Of a stretch of 64,000 nt of DNA, positions 60,045 to 64,000 are shown one piece after another. The DNA comes from Streptomyces spinoverrucosus (GTDB lineage Bacteria; Actinomycetota; Actinomycetes; Streptomycetales; Streptomycetaceae). The notes beneath the pieces were generated by a model that had not been told where the DNA came from, did not search any database, and saw only the letters and a program-made list of their open reading frames with translations. The stretch covers positions 868,001 through 932,000 of the forward strand of contig NZ_JADPZX010000001.1 of the NCBI RefSeq assembly GCF_015712165.1. Reading direction: 5' to 3'. A program made the position numbers and the translations under genes. Within the stretch, counting starts at the first letter, position 1. Every line of letters starts with the position of its first letter.

Positions 60045-61508
60045 ATGGAGATCAACGATCTGACACCGGCCGAACTACGGGTGTGGCGGGCCTTTCCGCG
60101 CGGGGAGGCCGTGGACTTCCGTACCCCCGAGGACGACGACGCGGCAGCGGGGGCGGACTGGGGACCGGACCGGACCGTCCGGGCGGCTGTTCTGCGGTCG
60201 CTGCTCCTCAACGGCCCGCAGGAGGACGGCGAGACAGCCTCGCTCAACCTCGCGGGCGCCCGCGTCACGGGGATGCTCGATCTCCAGTACGCCACATTCG
60301 ACCACCCCGCCCGGCTGCGGCACTGCTACTTCGACGAGGTGCCGCGCCTGTACGGCTGCCGGCTGCGCGAGCTGAACCTCAGCGAGTCCGTGCTGCCCGG
60401 GCTGGTCTCGCACGCCGTGCATGTGGACGGCGTCCTGCGCATGACGCGCGCCCGGTTCCGTGGAATGGTACGCCTCGGCGGGGCGCAGATCGCCGGGAGC
60501 CTGTACCTGGAGGGCGCGGAGATCAGCGCACCGGACGCCTCGGAACCCGCGCTCCAGCTCAACCAGGTGACGGTCGGCGACGACCTGTGGGCGCCCGGGC
60601 TGCGCGTCGAGGGGCAGATACGGCTCAACGGCGCCGACGTCGGCGGGACGGTCAACCTCAACGAGGCGCAGCTCAGCCATCTCGAACTGGGCGCCCTCGA
60701 CGCGGAGACGCTCAGCGTCGGCGGCCATGTCCTGGTGCGGCACGCGCGCGTGCGGGGCTGGATCGGACTGCGCGGCGCCCGGATCGCGGGGCGCCTCGAC
60801 CTGTCGTACTCCCAACTGTCCAACCCCGGCGAGTCGGCGCTGCGGGCGAGCAGCAGCACGATCGGCGAACTCTGGCTGCGCAAGGGACCGCCGCTGGAGG
60901 GCACGCTCAACCTGCGGCGGGCCCAGCTCGAAGTGCTGTTCCTGGAGCCGGAGATGCTGCCGGACCGGGTCCTGCTCAACAGCCTCACCTACACCTCCCT
61001 CACCCCGCACGAGCCCGCCGAACGCCGCCTGCCCATGGTGGAGCGGGACGGCGACGGCTATGTCCCGCACGCCTACGAGCAGTTGACCGCCTCCTACCAG
61101 CGCATCGGCGACGACCGTGCCGCCCGCCTGGTCCAGCTCGCCAAACAGCGCCGCCACCGCACCACGCTGCCCTGGATCGGCCGGCTGTGGGGCCACCTCC
61201 AGGACGCCACCGTCGGCTACGGCTACCGCCCACTGCGGGCGGCCGGCTGGCTGCTGTCGCTGCTCTGCGTGGGCTCGGTGGTGTACGCCCTGCACCACCC
61301 GCCCGCGCTGAAGCCGTCGGAGGCGCCCGACTTCAACCCGGTGTTCTACACGCTCGACCTGCTGCTGCCGGTGATCTCCTTCGGCCAGGAACCCGCGTTC
61401 GCCCCGGAGGGCTGGTATCAGGCGCTGGCCTACGTCCTCGTCCTGACCGGCTGGATCCTGGCCACGACCGTCGCCGCCGGTGTGACCCGGATGATCAGCC
61501 GCCAGTGA
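60045..61508 (+). CDS. Beta-helix repeat protein with C-terminal membrane anchor
   Basis: 487 residues. The N-terminal 30 residues are polar; residues 55-310 hold repeated short strands (LNLAGARVTGMLDLQYATF, RMTRARFRGMVRLGGAQIAGSLYLEGAEI, RLNGADVGGTVNLNEAQL, GRLDLSYSQLSN) that read as a pentapeptide/bactofilin-like beta-helix. A basic linker (QLAKQRRHRTT) leads to three hydrophobic segments (about 405-485). Streptomyces databases label such proteins 'membrane-associated oxidoreductase', but no nucleotide or metal site is visible. Probably a cytoplasmic scaffold anchored at the membrane. Its 3' end overlaps the convergent gene by 14 bp. Confidence 0.88.
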   Translation: MEINDLTPAELRVWRAFPRGEAVDFRTPEDDDAAAGADWGPDRTVRAAVLRSLLLNGPQEDGETASLNLAGARVTGMLDLQYATFDHPARLRHCYFDEVPRLYGCRLRELNLSESVLPGLVSHAVHVDGVLRMTRARFRGMVRLGGAQIAGSLYLEGAEISAPDASEPALQLNQVTVGDDLWAPGLRVEGQIRLNGADVGGTVNLNEAQLSHLELGALDAETLSVGGHVLVRHARVRGWIGLRGARIAGRLDLSYSQLSNPGESALRASSSTIGELWLRKGPPLEGTLNLRRAQLEVLFLEPEMLPDRVLLNSLTYTSLTPHEPAERRLPMVERDGDGYVPHAYEQLTASYQRIGDDRAARLVQLAKQRRHRTTLPWIGRLWGHLQDATVGYGYRPLRAAGWLLSLLCVGSVVYALHHPPALKPSEAPDFNPVFYTLDLLLPVISFGQEPAFAPEGWYQALAYVLVLTGWILATTVAAGVTRMISRQ

Positions 61509-63300
61509 CCGCCCGCACCGCGTGCTGTGCGGCCAGCCGCACCGGGGCGTTCCGGGCGCCGTAGCCGCGGTAGCCGCCGTCACGCTGGACCAGCTCGAAG
61601 AAGACCCGGCCGACGGTCCGTGTGTAGCAGTGGCGGAAGACGCCGTGCGCGTCCCGGTCGTAGAGGATGCCGAGGTCGCGGTACGTCGCCAGTTCCTCGT
61701 CCGTCAGCTCGTACCGGGCCGCGAGGTCGTCGTAGTAGTTCGCGGGGACGGGCAGGAGGCGGCCCCCGCCCGCCCGGAAGCGGCGGGCGGCGGCGACCAC
61801 GTCGTCGGTGGCCAGCGCGATGTGCTGGGCGCGGACCGTGTCGTCGGTGGGTGCCGCGCCGACGGTGAGCGCGATCCGGACGCTGCCGTCGGCGTTGGTG
61901 ACGGCGCGGCTGCGCAGCAGGCCGTAGGGGTCGGCGACATCGACGCTCTCCTGCGCGTGCAGGCCGAGCACGCTGCGGTGGAAGAGGGTCGCCTCGTCGA
62001 AGTGGTGCCAGGGCTGGGTGAGCGCCAGATGGTCGATATGACGCACGTCGGTCGCTGCGGGCGTGTGGGCGAGGTGTGCGAAGTCGGCGCGCCAGTGGTC
62101 GGAGCCGCAGAAGAACAGTTCCGTGCCGTCGGGCGCGGCGACCGCGTCCAGTGGCGCGTCCCGCGGGCCACGGCGGCGGGGCAGCACGGGGGCGAGGAGC
62201 GCCTCGGCGCGTTCGGCCGCGGCCGCCGGGTCGGGTGACCGCAGGCCGATCGCGGCGAGCTGGGTGCCGCCGCGGCGGACGGCGGGTCCGGTGTTGACCA
62301 GGATCCGGGCCTCGCCCTGCTGCCAGAGGTCGACCGGCTTGGTGCGGTGGCGTGCGGCGCGGGCGAAACCGAGGGCGGCGAGCAGCGCGGAGACGGGCTC
62401 GGTGTCGGGGGTGACCAGTTCGGCGAAGGCGACGCCGGTGGGGACGACGGGGGCGGGCAGTTCGGCCGCGCCGACGGCCTCCTGGAGCACCAGCAGGGAG
62501 CGGCGCGCGTCGACGGCGGTCGGGCCGGCCTCGGCCTGGCGGAAGACGTCGTTGAAGACTTCGAGGGAGAGCGGACCGGCGTATCCGGTGCGCAGCACAT
62601 GGGCGAGGAGCCCGGCGACGTCGAAGTCGCCCTGGCCGGGGAAGCAGCGGTAGTGGCGGCTCCACCGCAGGACGTCCATCGCGAGCAGCGGGGCGTCGGC
62701 GAGCTGGAGGAAGAAGATCTTCGCGCCGGGGATCTCCTCGATGCCCTTGGGGTCGGACCCCCGGGAGAGGATGTGGAAGCTGTCCAGGCAGGTGCCGAGG
62801 GCCGGGTGGTCGGCGGTCTCGACGACGCGCCAGGCGTGGTCGTACGTGTTGACGTGCCGTCCCCAGGCGAGCGCCTCGTAGGCGACGCGGATGCCGAAGT
62901 CCTGGGCCAGGTCGGCGAGTCGGCTCAGTTGCTCGGCGGCGAGGGCGTCGTCGTCCACGGCGAGCGGGGAGACGCTGGAGCAGACGAGGACGGTGTCGGC
63001 GCCAAGCCTGCGCATCAGCTCGAACTTGTGCCGGGCGCGGCGCAGATTGCGGGCGAACTCGTCCGCCGGTACGGCCTCGATGTCCCGCATCGGCTGGTAG
63101 AGGTCGATCCGCAGGCCGAGGTCGGCGCAGCGGGCGCGGATCTCCTCGGGGGTGAGGGGGCTGGCGAGCAGGTCGTTCTCGAAGATCTCGACGCCGTCGA
63201 AGCCGGCTCGGGAGGCGGCCGTGAGCTTCTCGGTGAGGGATCCGCTGAGGGAGACGGTGGCGATGGAGGTCCGCAGGTCGGCACCTGATGTCCGGGGCAT
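61495..63300 (-). CDS. 3-dehydroshikimate dehydratase, two-domain (QsuB/QuiC-like)
   Basis: 601 residues from the ATG at 63300, with AGGAGGT upstream; the open frame to 63519 is aroE shadow. The N-terminal half (1-270) is a xylose-isomerase-like TIM barrel (SIATVSLSGSLTEKLTAASRAGFDGVEIFENDL, FELMRRLGADTVLVCSS, GTCLDSFHILSRG, FLQLADAPLL, RCFPGQGDFD). The C-terminal half (290-601) resembles 4-hydroxyphenylpyruvate dioxygenase (HIDHLALTQPWHHFDEATLFHRSVLGL, QHIALATDDVVAAARRFRAGGGRLLPVPANYYDDL, FFELVQRDGGYRGYG). It converts 3-dehydroshikimate to protocatechuate, the entry to the beta-ketoadipate pathway. The aroE-like gene lies 11 bp upstream on the same strand. Confidence 0.92.
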   Translation of the reverse strand: MPRTSGADLRTSIATVSLSGSLTEKLTAASRAGFDGVEIFENDLLASPLTPEEIRARCADLGLRIDLYQPMRDIEAVPADEFARNLRRARHKFELMRRLGADTVLVCSSVSPLAVDDDALAAEQLSRLADLAQDFGIRVAYEALAWGRHVNTYDHAWRVVETADHPALGTCLDSFHILSRGSDPKGIEEIPGAKIFFLQLADAPLLAMDVLRWSRHYRCFPGQGDFDVAGLLAHVLRTGYAGPLSLEVFNDVFRQAEAGPTAVDARRSLLVLQEAVGAAELPAPVVPTGVAFAELVTPDTEPVSALLAALGFARAARHRTKPVDLWQQGEARILVNTGPAVRRGGTQLAAIGLRSPDPAAAAERAEALLAPVLPRRRGPRDAPLDAVAAPDGTELFFCGSDHWRADFAHLAHTPAATDVRHIDHLALTQPWHHFDEATLFHRSVLGLHAQESVDVADPYGLLRSRAVTNADGSVRIALTVGAAPTDDTVRAQHIALATDDVVAAARRFRAGGGRLLPVPANYYDDLAARYELTDEELATYRDLGILYDRDAHGVFRHCYTRTVGRVFFELVQRDGGYRGYGARNAPVRLAAQHAVRAVTGG

Positions 63301-63311
63301 GTCGGCACCTC

Positions 63312-64000
63312 CTATTTCCCGGCCGGAACGGTGTCCGCCAGCTCGGCGATGTCCGCCAGCATCCGCACGCTGTCGGGTTCCCGCCCGGTGAACAGGCGGA
63401 ACGCGTCCGCGGCCTGGAAGACGGCCATCCCGCCCCCGTCCAGAGCGGCGCAGCCGATCGCGCGTGCGGTGCGCAGCAGTTCGGTCTCCAGTGGGCGGTA
63501 GACCACCTCGGCGACCCACAGTCCCGGGTGCAGCAGCTCGGCGGGGAGGGGCAGGCCGGGGTGGGCGGCCATGCCGGTGGGGGTGGCGTGGACGAGGCCG
63601 TCGGCCCGCTTCAGCAGGCCGGGCAGGTCGGCCGGGATGGCCGTGGTGGCGCGGCCTTCGCCGAAGTGCCGGTTCAGCGAGCCGGCGAGGGCGGCGGCCC
63701 GCTCGGGCTGCGCGTCGACGAGGGTGACCCGCTCGGCGCCGAGGGTGAGCGTGGCGTGCGCGACGGCCGCGCCCGCTCCGCCGGCGCCGAGCTGCACGAC
63801 CTGCTCCAGCGGGGCGTCGGGCAGGCCGCGGGCGAAGGAGGCGGCGAAGCCGGTGACGTCGGTGTTGTGACCGACGGCCCGGCCGTCCTCGAAGACCACG
63901 GTGTTGACCGCGCCGAGCGCCTCGGCCTGCGGGGCGAGCGCGTCGAGGTGTCCGATGACGAGCTGCTTGCAGGGGTGGGTGATGTTGAGCCCGTCGAAGC
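63312..64000 (-). CDS. aroE: Shikimate/quinate dehydrogenase, 5' end outside window
   Basis: Partial: the frame is open through the right edge (GLNITHPCKQLVIGHLDAL at the border), so the N-terminal 50-60 residues are missing. Visible: the substrate lysine in NITHPCKQ, the catalytic Asp in HNTDVTGF, and the nucleotide motif LGAGGAGAAVAHATLTLGAERVTLVD, where D rather than basic residues after the second strand favours NAD. An NAD enzyme next to a dehydroshikimate dehydratase fits catabolic quinate/shikimate dehydrogenase rather than biosynthetic AroE. Confidence 0.92.
   Translation of the reverse strand, partial: FDGLNITHPCKQLVIGHLDALAPQAEALGAVNTVVFEDGRAVGHNTDVTGFAASFARGLPDAPLEQVVQLGAGGAGAAVAHATLTLGAERVTLVDAQPERAAALAGSLNRHFGEGRATTAIPADLPGLLKRADGLVHATPTGMAAHPGLPLPAELLHPGLWVAEVVYRPLETELLRTARAIGCAALDGGGMAVFQAADAFRLFTGREPDSVRMLADIAELADTVPAGK

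Noticed and set aside
1..64000. CRISPR arrays, tRNA/rRNA genes, insertion sequences, prophage
   Set aside because: No regularly spaced repeats, no tRNA-like cloverleaf, no transposase or integrase motif was seen while reading both strands.

Overview
The window is typical Streptomyces chromosome: very high GC with G/C in nearly every third codon position, GTG/TTG starts, many 4-nt stop/start overlaps, Tat and lipoprotein exports, and abundant LacI, IclR, DeoR, MarR, PaaX and AraC regulators. From memory, the phosphopantetheinyl transferase/metallophosphoesterase pair and the tkt-tal-zwf-opcA-pgi-gnd run match the SCO66xx region of S. coelicolor; this was not checked by search. No rRNA, tRNA, CRISPR array, insertion sequence or prophage was seen.

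Left part (1-8.1 kb): the tail of a PAP2 phosphatase coupled to a DMT transporter, a Tat-exported phospholipase C, and an IclR regulator divergent from a complete NMT1/TauABC-type ABC importer. 8.1-16.2 kb: a minus-strand alpha-glucan operon, made of a MalEFG-like importer, a GH13 alpha-glucosidase and a large secreted CBM/beta-helix/discoidin hydrolase (GH87-like), headed by a LacI regulator whose promoter carries an array of CGCAAG repeats. 16.3-22.8 kb: an HTH-less MmyB-like sensor protein, an XRE regulator coupled to an ImmA/IrrE metallopeptidase with a TTA codon, a small unknown protein, an Sfp-type PPTase coupled to a metallophosphoesterase, an ATP-grasp enzyme, and a sulfotransferase interrupted by a one-base frameshift.

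23-41 kb: a two-armed glycan-utilisation locus. The minus arm is DeoR, GH4, GH38 alpha-mannosidase and GH29 alpha-fucosidase. The plus arm is a PfkB kinase, a sugar ABC importer, a GH2 beta-galactosidase and two Tat-exported phosphoesterases (calcineurin-LamG and PHP), followed by a PaaX regulator. The arms share a short divergent promoter region with a 25-bp inverted repeat. 41-48.3 kb: a catabolic block (SDR with a second one-base frameshift, amidohydrolase, acyl-CoA ligase, MaoC) divergent from MarR, then an MHS-type transporter coupled to a secreted esterase-like protein; strong HrdB-like promoters drive both sides.

48.3-60 kb: a secreted GH16-CBM6 glucanase behind a LacI-type palindrome, an AraC regulator, and a seven-gene pentose-phosphate operon that lacks pgl but includes pgi, a short gnd and a histidine phosphatase. 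60-64 kb: a beta-helix membrane protein, a two-domain 3-dehydroshikimate dehydratase and the 3' part of shikimate/quinate dehydrogenase (aroE), which runs off the right edge. Two single-base deletions, both in G/C runs inside otherwise intact genes, may be assembly errors.
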